Source: Amaurobius ferox
Lineage: Eukaryota > Arthropoda > Arachnida > Araneae > Amaurobiidae
DNA: 64,000 bases
NCBI GenBank assembly: GCA_951213105.1
Contig: OX578135.1
Coordinates: forward strand, 164,083,250-164,147,249
Reading direction: 5' to 3'
In this document: positions 1 through 11,870 of the stretch, piece after piece
Layout of the letters: each line of letters opens with the position of its first letter
How positions within the stretch are numbered: the first letter of the stretch is position 1
Made by a program: the position numbers and the translations under genes
The notes under the pieces: model-generated
What the model saw: only the letters and a program-made list of their open reading frames with translations
What the model was told of the DNA's origin: nothing
The model's database searches: none

Positions 1-3000
1 TATTATTTGCCAAGTAAATTAAAATAAAAAAATTAATAAAAACTTATATGTTATTAACTTTAAAGGAAGATATGTATGTTTATTTGGTCTCACTGTTGTG
101 TGGATATCATTTATTGTTTTAGAACTGTTTGTACTGGTGACTGGTGTCAAGTTTTTGAGATATTAGGGTCTAATATCAGTGCCGGATTTATCCACATTGA
201 CACTGGAAGCACAGAAAATTGTATCACCCTGAAAATTTTATTTTTATTCCACTATTTATTTCTGATTCTGTGTGTGAACCCTACAATATATAGTAATTTT
301 GATTGATAGAAAAAAAGTGTTGAATTCAGTTTTGCAAACTTGCAACTTTACAGTAATATTTTACAATTTCCTTAATGTTATTTACAGTTTGTATTGTAAT
401 ACAATCCTAGCGCAGCATCTAAAAGCAGTGTTTTAATCATCATGTAAAACTTGATCTGAGAATTAATTATATTCTGGATCATCTATATATATGGATGTAA
501 ATAGTGTAGGACTTCATTACAATACAGTCCTTCCTCCAATGTTTTGAATTAAAAAACCAATGAATATGAACATTTATCCTTTTTTTTTTTAACATTACAT
601 TTTGGGCATTTTGCTTTGGATTGAATTTTGCCACCCCTAGAAAATCTGCCACCCGAATCTTGTGCTTCTAAAGAAATACGGCACTGTCTAATATTAGATG
701 AGATTTGAATAGCAAATTTAACGATAAGCAGATTACACAATCTCCCTCCCTCTGAATTTCCTTATATTTAATTTCATTTGAAATTATAACATTTTATCTA
801 ATTATATAAATTAAATGTTTATATTCTCAAATTAACAAAATGTGAAAATAATTCTAAAGTTAATTTTGACTTACAGTATCGGAGTGTTAGTGGAGTCGCA
901 CCATAAAGTTTAAAAGAAAATATTGGAAATTGAACCTGAAAGGAGATTTTTTTAAATCATGTCAGAATGGAATGTTGGTATCAAAAGAAGTGCTGGATTA
1001 TTACTTCAAGGAGCCTGAGCTTGAGAAGATTTGGGAGCTCCACATGGGTTCTATCTGATAGTTGACCTTAAGTTATTGTTGGGTCTCTGATTTCCACCCA
1101 TATAATCCCTAATTGTTGTGCCACAAATATATTTTTCAAGATTTAGATGAATTTATTCATTTAATACATGAATATTCATAAGCTTTGTTAAATTAAAATA
1201 ATTAAAGCAGAATCATAATCACAAAAATGAATATGAAAATATGCAACATCAATATTGCGTCTCTTTTCAACCTTGGCGGATAAGATAAAAATGATATATT
1301 AAAGGTTACAAAATATGATAATGTTTAGGGTTTCAAAGAATAATTCCACTCAGCATGTAAAGCTCATGAGAGATTAGGGCCTTATAATATTAGTTTTAAG
1401 ACTTGGTACAGACAAAGTTTTGATTAGAACAGTCGAAAACTCTGCTCGTCATGAGTCACAATTAGATTCTTACAAGACATGGCACATAGGATTTTTTTAG
1501 TTCTGAACTAATGATATATAATTTTGCAGTTAGATATAAATTACTCATTATTTATGAAATTAGAAAAATATTCTGTTGAATAACTAAACCTAAGAGCATG
1601 GTTGTTCTCATAAGTACATTGATTGTATGAATCTTGAGGGTCAATATGCACATCAGCAATATTTATTTAACATTAAATACAATATTAATATTAGTCAAAG
1701 TCAAAATGCAGTTTAATTATATTAAATATTTTTTTATAAATAGCTACATTGTGTGAAATACATTTTCATAAATGAACATTTAGTTTTATTGTGTATTTGA
1801 TGAAAATATAGTACTACATATAAGTCATTCATACAAGTGATGGCATTTATATTACAAAATTAATGCTTCTCTATTAGAATTTAACTAAAATTTGAAACTT
1901 TTAACTGATTTTGAAGTAGCCCACCTTATGATGTGGGATATCTACACCTTAGGAACTATGAGCATTTAGAATTTTTTACTTTCTTTTGTAGAAACTGTAT
2001 TCAATATAATTTTGCTTCACGAAAAATATTTTAAAGGTCTGTAACAATTAAGGCCATACAAAGTATAAAAAGAAGATCAATGAAAACAGTCCATAGGTGC
2101 TTTACTTCCCCCTAGTATAAGCAAACTTTAATGTGCTGTATATGTGAAACATAAAAACTGCTGTCAGAAATAATCTGAAAATAAAAACCTTTTAGAACAT
2201 AGCACAAAAAGGTTGAAAACAGATGGTATGTTCTAATACAGTTATTTTTTTATTTTCAGACGCTATATATTTTCAAATAAAATTAAAATAACATGAATTC
2301 TACATAAATAACGCAATAGATAATAAAATATGTGATTAAAACAAACCCAAGATTCAAATCGTTTTCAGTATCATCAAGCCAAACGCGAACTTGGAAAGCA
2401 TTGCCTTCCCTACACCAATGAAAAATATCTTCCATTACAGATTTATAAAATGAAACTACGATCGGATTAGCAAAATAATATGCTTATGAAAAGACAAAAG
2501 TAAAATTCACGAAAGATATATTTCCCAAGTACAGCTGGTAGAAATTATAAATTTCCGCCACACCTCAACACCAAACCTGCCTTAAATGGACTTACAATAT
2601 AACATGTGGGCGCGATCGCGATGTTGACATTTCACTTCTGAATGAACACTGGAGACTGCGCGTGCGTAGTATAATCAAAGATTTTATTCATTCTTTTAAT
2701 TCTATAGTACAACTAAACCATTTAATTAACTATTTAAAATGAAAACGAATTAATTAAACGAAAACATAAGTTTATTTCTTGCATATATGTAACTAAGAAA
2801 ACTAGAATTAAAAAATAACCACAAAAATATACTATTGTTTAACTTCGAATATGTTGAAGTTTATACTATTTCATTTTAATTATTGGATTTTGAATAAAGA
2901 GAGTAGAATAAATTTTATAACCAAATATCTATTTATATTGACAAAAAATGGAATAAATTATAAAAATATTCATTTGTAAAATATATATTAATTACAAAGT

Positions 3001-3003
3001 GTC
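1..3003. other. AT-rich stretch without a supported gene
   Basis: No open frame here looks coding and no repeat of this window is seen in it. The only compositional change is a short CpG-richer patch near 2608-2670 that contains the palindrome CGCGATCGCG. It could be a promoter-proximal segment of a gene outside the window, but that is a guess. Confidence 0.5.
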
Positions 3004-3076
3004 GGGGGCGTAGCTCAGATGGTAGAGCGCTCGCTTAGCATGCGAGAGGTACCGGGATCGATACCCGGCGCCTCCA
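3004..3076 (+). tRNA. tRNA-Ala (AGC), copy 1 of tandem array
   Basis: The 73-nt cloverleaf is complete. Acceptor GGGGGCG pairs with CGCCTCC and includes the G3:U70 wobble that is the alanine identity element. The D arm is GCTC/GAGC, the anticodon stem CTCGC/GCGAG encloses TTAGCAT with anticodon AGC, and the T arm is CCGGG/CCCGG. The discriminator is A, followed directly by a T run suitable as a Pol III terminator. There is no intron. It is the first of three identical genes. Confidence 0.97.
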
Positions 3077-3205
3077 TTTTTGTAGAATGCTATTTTCAAT
3101 GTACATTTCTAAAATAAATGTAAAATTCTAAGAGGAAATCTTCTTTTGAAGAAAAGTTTTAAATTCTCTAATATCTATAGTCTCTCCTAGTAACTACAGA
3201 GCACC

Positions 3206-3278
3206 GGGGGCGTAGCTCAGATGGTAGAGCGCTCGCTTAGCATGCGAGAGGTACCGGGATCGATACCCGGCGCCTCCA
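3206..3278 (+). tRNA. tRNA-Ala (AGC), copy 2 of tandem array
   Basis: Identical in sequence to the gene at 3004, with the same AGC anticodon, G3:U70 pair and T-run terminator. It begins 202 bases after the first copy. The 3' flank (TTTTTGTAGAATG and on) is also duplicated, so the repeat unit is the gene plus about 130 bp of flank. Confidence 0.97.
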
Positions 3279-3416
3279 TTTTTGTAGAATGTTATTTTTA
3301 ATGTACATTTCTAAAATAAATGTAAAACTCTAAGAGGAAGTCTTCTTTTGAAGAAAAGTTTTAAATTCTCTAATATCTATAGTGTACCTAGTCTCTCCTA
3401 GTAACCACGGAGCACC

Positions 3417-3489
3417 GGGGGCGTAGCTCAGATGGTAGAGCGCTCGCTTAGCATGCGAGAGGTACCGGGATCGATACCCGGCGCCTCCA
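3417..3489 (+). tRNA. tRNA-Ala (AGC), copy 3 of tandem array
   Basis: Identical to the two upstream copies. It begins 211 bases after copy 2; the spacer has a 9-base insertion relative to the first spacer. A decayed flank repeat continues to about 3610. The tRNA bodies are identical while the spacers have drifted, as expected if only the tRNA is under selection. Confidence 0.97.
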
Positions 3490-3952
3490 TTTTTGTAGAA
3501 TGTTATTTGTAATGTACATTTCTAAAATAAATGTAAAACTCTAGGAAGAAATCTTCTTTCGAAGGAAAGTTTTAAATTCTCTAATACCTATAGTCTACCT
3601 AATCTTTCTTTCTAGTCCATGTATTTCCTCAGAAACTAAGATTAATCAATTAATAAAAAATTCAATTCCAAATTTAATTCACGCAAAATTCCCCTGCCTA
3701 CGACACTGGTATGACAGGGGATATATGTAACTTTTTTGCAATAAAAGAATTAATAATTATTTTATGATTATTTTATCAACCATTTTATTATGAAATACAA
3801 AGATCTTTTTTTTTTGTAAATTTTACTGATTTTAATTTCTTTTATTCATTTTTTATTCCGTAAAAATATGTTAAATAAGTTTTTTATTTTATTTTATTTT
3901 TTACATTTGAAGAATAAGAAAAAATAAACTGAAACGTAAAAATTATTTATTC

Positions 3953-4024
3953 AGGGGGCACCCGGGTTTGAACCGGGGACCTCTCGATCTGCAGTCGAAT
4001 GCTCTACCACTGAGCTATACCCCC
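3953..4024 (-). tRNA. tRNA-Cys (GCA)
   Basis: On the minus strand the 72-nt molecule has acceptor GGGGGTA pairing with TGCCCCC and U73, the cysteine discriminator. The D arm is GCTC/GAGC, the anticodon loop is CTGCAGA with anticodon GCA, and the T arm is CCCGG/CCGGG. No intron. It lies 460 bp downstream of the tRNA-Ala array in the opposite orientation and is identical to the gene at 29568-29639. Confidence 0.97.
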
Positions 4025-5529
4025 GACAAGTGCAGGAGAAGATTATTAAAACTAAACAGCAATAACCACAAAATAACTATATTGTTATATTATATATTTT
4101 ACTATATAACATGTTTTCTTTTCAAGTATTATCCAGATTATCTAGATATATGAAGTATAAAAAGAACGTCCGATTCAATAGCTTTCAGGATAAGACATAA
4201 AAATTAATTAAACTGTCACTTCGACATTGTGAATTGTACAAGCGCATAAAATAACTATTAATTTATTACAGAAAATTACTTCGAACCAAACTTCGAAATG
4301 ACACAAAGTGACTGAGAACTAAAACCGCTTCGATTTGTTCAAACAAGTGGAATGGGGCAGTATCGGAATAAATGAAAATATAAAAGGAACAAGTTAAACA
4401 AAAGAGGAAAATGTAAAATTTAGATAAAAATATCCCAATCACTATTCAAACAGTTTCTGTAGCTCAATGTTTATTAATAGATAGTATAGTCATCTTCAAT
4501 AATTATATTATTTGTTCACTTAATAAGATTCGCTCAATCTTCAGCAGATGGCAGCACAATAAGCAATGTGATAGAGTCCCTTTATAACAATATCTATAAA
4601 GGGACTATATATATTGTATAATATATATATATATACTATATACAATACATCTATAAAGGGACTTTGCAACGCGATCCAGACACTTTTGAATAGACATTCT
4701 CACAAAAAATGATCCTTAAACATTTCTCCAGAGAACAACCATTTAACTGATTTTTAGCGTTGATATTCACGTTTTATGTATTGTTTTTTATCACTCCGTT
4801 CCATCGAGTGGTGGATTTTTTTAGTTTTGCGTTCCTAAATGCTAGGTTATTTTTTTAGGAGCAGATTTAGAGAGGGTTTGTGTTGGGGAGGAGGGGGGGG
4901 GGGGGGGTCAATGCGTAGAAAGAGGCTCTGATTATAGCATGTTTTATGTATATATATATATCTACATAAATAAATTGAAAATATGTTTGTGTATAAGGAT
5001 AATTGGCTGCTAAAACTTGAATTTATAATAAAACTTATAATAAAGTTTTATTCTAAATAAGAATAAAACTAAGACTTTTAATTCAAAATAGGATTTTTAA
5101 AATTCAAGACTTTTAAACATTTTGCTGTGAGAGTGATTTTTACTATATATTTTAAATGTCTTAGGAAATTATTGTTTCTTAGTTTTATAATTAAATTTGA
5201 TAGGTTTTTTTTTCAGATTTAATAGTTGAATATTGTACTGCGCTGCGAAAAGAAATGCTGAATCATATTAGATTTATAGGCATCTATGAAATATTTACCG
5301 TTCTTCGTAATTTTTTACATTCAAGAGTCAAAAACATATGATGTGGGCTGCATATAAATTTATTTCATTCTTAGTTAAGTTAATTTCTGTAACAATCTAA
5401 TAATCGCGTGTAGAAAGCTTTGAACAATGTTAAATCAATCGCATACATATTCAAATTTAGTTCTGTTGTTATCAACGCCTTAATAAACCTAATAATCGCA
5501 CTCATTTATATGCCTTACAACAAATATAT
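4025..5529. other. AT-rich spacer with small hairpins and a G15 run
   Basis: No gene is supported. Near 4567-4665 the motif AGTCCCTTTATA recurs in inverted orientation around a TA-rich core, giving nested hairpins. A G15 run lies at 4893-4907. Confidence 0.5.
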
Positions 5530-7445
5530 AGCAAGAAAGATCAATCATGCTTAAAGCATTGATTATGAAACACTTTCCAACTTCAATGCAATTTTCTTTA
5601 AACATCTCTAAAATGCAATACATTCCTCGGTAATATTTTAAAACTTATCACAATACTATATTAATTTATTATATTTGAAAACGTAACCTTTATCGAAAAA
5701 AATGAACTTCATTCAAATAACGGCATTGAAATATAAATTGCCTGGTTAAAAAATCTCTAAAATGCAATACATTCCTCGGTAATACTTTTAAAATTATCAT
5801 ACGATAATTTATTATATTTGAAAACATCATCGAAAACAACTGAAATTCATTCAAATGACATCATAGAAAAATAACACGCCTGGCTCTCTCTATAAAAGCA
5901 GCATTTTATTCACAACATTTTCCCATTCATTTCATTCATCACAATACTATAATAATTTATTTTATTTAAAAATTAAGACCATGGAGCTACAACCTACATG
6001 TAATTAAACCCTATACTTAAAACTTCATCGAAAAAAATCGTCCTTCTCTCTGTAAAATCAATGAATATTTCATTCATATCAGTTATGCAAACTCCATGAG
6101 CTAAATAATTTTGCGTTAAAGAAATACAGCAATTCTTATACAACTCATTCTACATATTTTGCTGTTTACATTTTACATAAGTGAAAAATAGGTTTCGTTG
6201 TAGAGATAATCAAATTTTGGATGATGATTTAAACTCAAATATATTGTAATTGCGTTGTTTCAGTATGTAGATGCACAGAATTTAAGCAAAAATAAAGCGG
6301 TTTTAGGACGAATACAACACTCAATATAAATTAAAAAGAACTTTAAAAATCACGATTTTGGGACAAGATGGATGCCATATTTCATTTTGAAATGGGTCAC
6401 GTGATATGAGTCTGCAGGGAAAGACATGTGCTGCCCACAATATAATTTTTAACAATATTACAACAATGATTTTCAGAAGTACGCCACCTTTGACAATAAG
6501 TCCAGCTATCAAATGAGAACCAAATTTAAGTTTAACGTGCAAATTCAATGTCATTTATAATACTTATGGCTGTTATTTTGTGCAGATAAACTCAAATTAT
6601 TATTGAAGAAATAAAGAGAACGTGAATATGTGTCTGCAGTGAAAGACATGTGCTGCCCACATCAGAATTTTTAACAATATTACAACAATGATTTATAGAA
6701 GTGAACAGGGATTATTTGCAGGCCATTTCGAAAAAAAAAATGTATTATCTATATTTAAAGATCCACCAAATTTTTGTAGAATAAAATGTTTAACAAATTT
6801 AAGCTGTGTACCAAATTTTAACTCTCTAGGTCTAGGACTTAGGAAAGTGCATTAAAATGCCATCAAATAAGTATATCATGAAGAGTTATATAAAATTATA
6901 AAAAAATTTGAAAAATTGTTATCTTCCAAATTTATTTTAAAATGTGAAGCCTCTCTCATATACAAAGCGATTAAACTCTTGGAAAAATATTTATTATATA
7001 ATATATCTCTTTTTTCTTTCTGGAGGATATCCCAAAAGTCAGAATTTAATTGAATTTGTTTTTTTCCCTATATTAAATAATTTTTAATTAAAAAACTACT
7101 TAATATATTTTACTGAAATTTTTTTTATATATTTTGTGGGATAATGTGAATATTTTCTAAAAATTTCTAAGCAATTTGTAAATTTTAAATTTGCTTAAAA
7201 AATGTTTGAAAAATTAGGTCCCATAGGGTTCAATGTATTTCATTTTTTCAACCCGGGTTCAATAAAAAACTAATTGGCTGATATTATTTATTTATATTCC
7301 CATAGGTCCCACAGACCATCTGAAAAACATACTAAAATTTCATTTTGATAAAGTCATTTTTACGGCAGTTATTGTGCTAATGGACAGACAGACAGAATGA
7401 ACAAAGTCATAAACACTTTTTAACTTTGTTGTAAAGTGTTAAAAA
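5530..7445 (+). mobile_element. family A non-autonomous element, copy A1
   Basis: It begins with AAGAAAGATCAATCATGC and ends in the hairpin AACACTTTTCAAC/GTTGTAAAGTGTT, like five other copies in the window. An internal GACA/CAGA microsatellite lies near the 3' end. A short internal segment (from 5570) is duplicated at 5755. The middle (about 6395-6720) carries extra sequence resembling the end of another repeat (family B). No protein is encoded. Terminal hairpins without flanking inverted repeats or clear target duplications recall non-autonomous Helentrons, but classification is inference. Confidence 0.65.
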
Positions 7446-9340
7446 GGTTATATTGACTTCGTATTACTTTGATTGGTGTTTGGCATTTTTGGCTACATTG
7501 ATGGCGTCGTTATTTAACATTGTTTCCAAATGAGCTATAATGCGAAAATGCTGCATGAGAAATGCAATTTTTGCATGTAAAGTTTATTATACGAGTATAA
7601 GTCGTTTTATGAATTAACTACTAACATCTCAAAATCGGACATGCTAGGGTTTTAAAATCGGTTTTCTTTGTTTCCTACTGATAATAAAATTACTGTATAA
7701 TTTTATTTCTGATGATTATAAAATACCTTTTATAAAATGATCATGTATATCGATTATCAAAAGATTTTATTTGCTTTTACTGACAGTTATTTATTTTATA
7801 TTAAACAAATGTTTTATATTGAAAAATAGTTTTCATAAAATGATCATGTACATTAATTATGAAAATATTTTACATGAATGACTGCCATTTATTTATTTTA
7901 TAACGTAATATGTGTGCGTTCTGTATATTTGTACTCTCTAAAAGTAAATAGCATTTCATACTTCATAGACGATATAATCGTACAAAATGTTGGTCAAATC
8001 GCTCTATTCGTTATTTGGATATCGTGTCCACAGATTCTTACATGCATAAACAGCCATTTACACACGTAGATCATATTAAATTTGAGTTGAAGAATGTTTT
8101 CAATATTTAAATCCGTCAAAAAGACAAATTTAACCATTCAACCCGTCATACTCTCCCTTTATTTACATAAATGTAGAAAATGTAACAAATTTTTGATCAG
8201 ACTTATATATTAACTTTTATGTTTTAAAAATATAAACTATTGAACAATTTAAAATATAATTACTTATATAACTTTAAAAATAAACAAAGTTATTCTTGTA
8301 TAAACGGTCATTTTATTCAAGGATTTATTTAAAAATACCAAAACTATATTGGAAAACAACAGAATCCGTCAAATTCATATTCTTAAATGCAGCCACAATA
8401 GCGAAATAATGCTAATTCCAGAAGACCCACGATAAACTGGCTTATTTTCTGTCGATGGCCGCCCAACGATACGCGGCACATAATGCTTTGAAAATAACCA
8501 ATGTTCATATTCGTTCATTCAAACTCACAATAGTATTTGAAACTATGCATCTTCGTTCTATCTGGGTCTCTCTGAATTCGCGGTCCTACGACGAAACCAC
8601 AGTGTAGAAGATTCTTGTAGTGCTGGCATCTTGTAACGTATTCAGCAACTATATTGTCGATTTTAGTTGCTGAATGTGTTACAAGATGGCAGCACTACAT
8701 TTTTGTGGAAGGACATTTTGAAAGAAATTTTGCAAAATATGCAAAATATTTTTATAAAAAATTTTAATACATTAATATAAATAAAAATAATAATGTAGGG
8801 GCTTTTTATGAAGTTGCGCGCCTTGCGACTTCTGGGCACGAGCCGCCACTGGGGGGGGGGGGAGGGTAGCTCTCACCCACCTAGAGCTCAATATTTACTT
8901 GAAAAAATTGGTAAAAATTGGTTATATTCAAAGGAGAAAGTGTGAAATGTATAATTTTCAATCTGGTAGCTCCTATGTTGGCAGGAGTGCGCCATGCAGG
9001 GGACCCAAGAGGAAAATGCTACATCGATGTGAAGTTCTTGCACGGTTTATAATGTAGTTTTCCTGGATCCGCCATGCTTTTATCTTAGAGTTCAGCCCCG
9101 TTACAATTCGCTTAGGTAATCCGCAATGCAATCCAAAACTATAATAAGGCGATTAACATTTTTTTTTCTATTTACATATAAAGAAAATAAAAAACACCTG
9201 CACTTGAATGTGGTTTAACATAGCAAAAGCCTCCTCCTCCCGTTTGACTTGACCAGCCATGCAGTCCTCCCTAACTAGGCTACAGCATGACCAAATAGAT
9301 AGTGATATCCTGGTGTTGGCTGCTCATCAGAGGCGACGAG
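7446..9340. other. AT-rich spacer; hairpin and a G12 run
   Basis: No coding region is supported. It contains the hairpin at 8617-8698 (listed separately). A GC-richer spot at 8835-8870 (GCCGCCACTG followed by G12) resembles one end of a hAT-type element whose other end I could not find. Confidence 0.45.
8617..8698. other. 82-nt hairpin with 34-bp stem (miRNA-like or tiny foldback)
   Basis: Arm 8617-8650 is complementary to arm 8665-8698 around a 14-nt loop. As RNA in the plus orientation, 31 positions are Watson-Crick, two are G-U wobbles and one is a G-G mismatch. Length and pairing match a pre-miRNA stem. A miniature foldback element is equally possible; no target duplication is seen. Confidence 0.5.
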
Positions 9341-9932
9341 CAGTAGCGTCCTGATGTTTTCTGTGGCCCCAAGCAAACTTTCATAAAAAATCATCTGAAC
9401 AATTAATATAGTGAAACGTCACACATCCGAAAACTAGTAATCTGAAAAATCGATCATCCGACAATTTAATTATGTTGTTTTTGCAAGTTAAAAAAATTGA
9501 AGGAAAAAAAAAATCATTAAAAGACGAACATTAGTCTTTTCACTTTAGATTCTAAAATATAATTTTGGGCTCCCCTGGTCAATAATATTTTGGAGGCCTT
9601 AATATGATATAAAATATGGATATTCAGGCCCTGGATATAACAAAGCGCACCATGGGAATTATAGTATCATGATCTCAATATGTTCAACTACAATTCGATA
9701 AACAGGTTGTAGCCAAAACGTTGTAAAGAACACTATAAACTGATACAAAAATGCCTAGTCATAAAATGCAGAATTAGATAAAATATCAAGAAAACGTAGG
9801 ATCGGGTATAATGTACTCGTATAATGCATTAATGAGTCTTTAAAAAATGACCAACAAGACCAATAAAAATAATATACAAAATATTGAGGCCACAAGCGGT
9901 AGCTTGGGCTGCTTAGCCCTCGGACGCCCCTG
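9341..9932. mobile_element. short hAT-type non-autonomous element
   Basis: The left end CAGTAGCGTCC and the inverted right end GGACGCCCCTG form imperfect 11-bp terminal repeats of the CAG...CTG type usual for hAT elements. The 8 bases outside (GCGACGAG left, ACGATGAG right) match at 6 of 8 positions, as expected for an aged 8-bp target duplication. Internal sequence is AT-rich and encodes no recognisable transposase. Confidence 0.55.
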
Positions 9933-10084
9933 ACGATGAGATGATCAAAGAGTACAAAACTCTTTAAAACAAGCATGTCAAACTCAAAGGCTAACATGGG
10001 CCAAATGAAGAAGGTCTAAGTTTATGTGGACCGCAAAAAAAAACCCTTCAATTTTTATAGAGAAGTAGGTTTATTTCGAAAAGT

Positions 10085-10089
10085 ACAGT

Positions 10090-10157
<68 letters not shown>
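10085..10157. repeat. (CA)n(TA)n microsatellite
   Basis: About 13 CA units run straight into about 20 TA units. It marks one outer border of the Penelope-like inverted duplication. Short frames across it are artefacts. Confidence 0.95.
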
Positions 10158-10160
<3 letters not shown>

Positions 10161-10607
10161 AATGTCATAAAACGAAAATATACAAGTGTACTGAGTGTAC
10201 CAAAAAAGTAACTAGACATAAAAGCGCGATGCAGCTTGTAAATGTCGAGAAATACAGCTAAGCAAAAGCTACGTGACAAAGCAGAAAGGTGAGGAAAAAG
10301 GACCAACTGGGAATACATAAAAGGCCTAGGGGGATGGTGACCCCTAGTTCCCGGTTAAAAGTCGACTTTTACACCAAAGGTAACACTCCCGGAGCCATAT
10401 ATTACCTGAGGTCCTATTTCAGAACAACGTCAAAACAGAAGACGAACCCACAACAAGAACAAGAAACCGATAGAGATATAATATATATATAAAAAAAAAA
10501 AAAAAAATCGAAATCGAAAAGATGACCTTTATGAAAAACTCACCGATTCCTCTTTCGTCACACCTCTTACAACACCGCTCAATAAAAGATTCGTATGAAT
10601 TGAAAAT

Positions 10608-11870
10608 TCAGTTTCTGTAACGTTGCCAATTATAACTTGAATCGAAGATGTTGCCAAAATCCCTTTTAAAAGCATTGTCAAATTTATTATACAGAGTATT
10701 GTAACAATGACGTAGGAATGCAAGAGGATAGAGCTGTACTATAGCCTCCTTGATAAAAACAGTATCACTTTTGATACGATCCGCAGTATAGGTATGCATA
10801 CGTGCATTACGTATGAAATGATTCAGCACAATATTACGAAAAATCATGTGACTCAAATTAGAGTTCCAATTTATTATATAATGTATATTGATCTTGAATT
10901 GGCGTCTTTTATCGTATATCTTCGTATACCTAGTACTTCCATTTGAAAAATGAATACTTATATCCAGATAATTTATTTCTTTTGTCGTATTATTAGGAGT
11001 TTCCAACAAAGTTAAATTCGTAGGATAGAAAGTGAAATCAAAGTTGATATTGGTTTCTTGCTGTTCAATAAGGATGTCATCGACGAATCTAAAGTACGGT
11101 AACTCATTTAATATGTGAGTACCTTTTTCGTAATGATGGAGGTAAAGATTTGCTAATAATGATGAGCATCCACTTCCCATCGGTACACCTTTAATTTGTC
11201 TGAAGAAATTTATACCATTAAATAAGATATTTTCATACAGTACTATATCCAATACGTCTTTAAACTTTTGTAATGGCACTATTTTTTGCATTTGATATAG
11301 ATTATGCAAGCCGGTAATAATATCGTGAAGATCCGCCAAATTGATTGTATTGAATAGATCTTGGAAATCGTAACTTTTATATATCAAGTTTGTTGGTTGT
11401 TTGTTTAAGTTCCTTATCACATCTCCACTATTTTTTATCATGACTGAACCATTTGTCATTATATGAGTCATAATAGGTTGTAGATAAGCAATAAGCTGCG
11501 AATTTGCTGTAGTTGTATAAGCCTTAAATGCAACTGTGACTGGGCGAAACTTCACAGGATTTTTGTGAAGTTTGGGAATCATGATTAAATAAGGGTAACG
11601 TATATGATGTAGATTGATTCCTATACGTTTATGTAGAGCCCTTATACGATTTTCCATTTCTTGTTGTGGTACATTCAGCTTTTGATATATCTCTTCGTCT
11701 TTATAACTTTGTTGAAGGAGTTCTATATAGTATGAGAGACATGTAAATGTAAAATTTGAAGCTATTTTATCCGTGTATGTAATAGCATATTTATTCCATA
11801 ACTCCTCTAGAGTGTGTCTGTTTATCGTTCCTCTTTCTTGATGATCATATGATGGATTATAAAAACGTTG
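10608..11870 (-). pseudogene. Penelope-like reverse transcriptase, 5'-truncated left copy
   Basis: This frame is open without interruption for 421 codons to the palindrome junction, but the first in-frame ATG is at 11657, giving 349 residues. It encodes the same RT core as the right-hand copy: PKLHKNP near the start of the fingers, the GVPMGSGCSSLLANLYL region, and the catalytic FVDD box. It lacks the ~80 N-terminal residues of the right copy because the inverted junction cuts it there. It differs from the right copy at two residues (Thr for Ile, Asp for Asn near the C-terminus). Penelope proteins are usually longer and carry a GIY-YIG endonuclease; none is seen. Confidence 0.85.

Larger units (their letters stand above)
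3004..3610 (+). repeat. tandem array of ~205-bp units, each with one tRNA-Ala
   Basis: Three direct units of 202-211 bp, each with a tRNA-Ala(AGC) and a shared 3' flank. The flanks differ at scattered positions and by a short indel. This is the usual outcome of unequal crossing-over. Confidence 0.9.

Noticed and set aside
10055..10318. 87-codon minus-strand frame over the microsatellite
   Set aside because: Its core is a dinucleotide repeat translated as alternating residues; it is not a gene.
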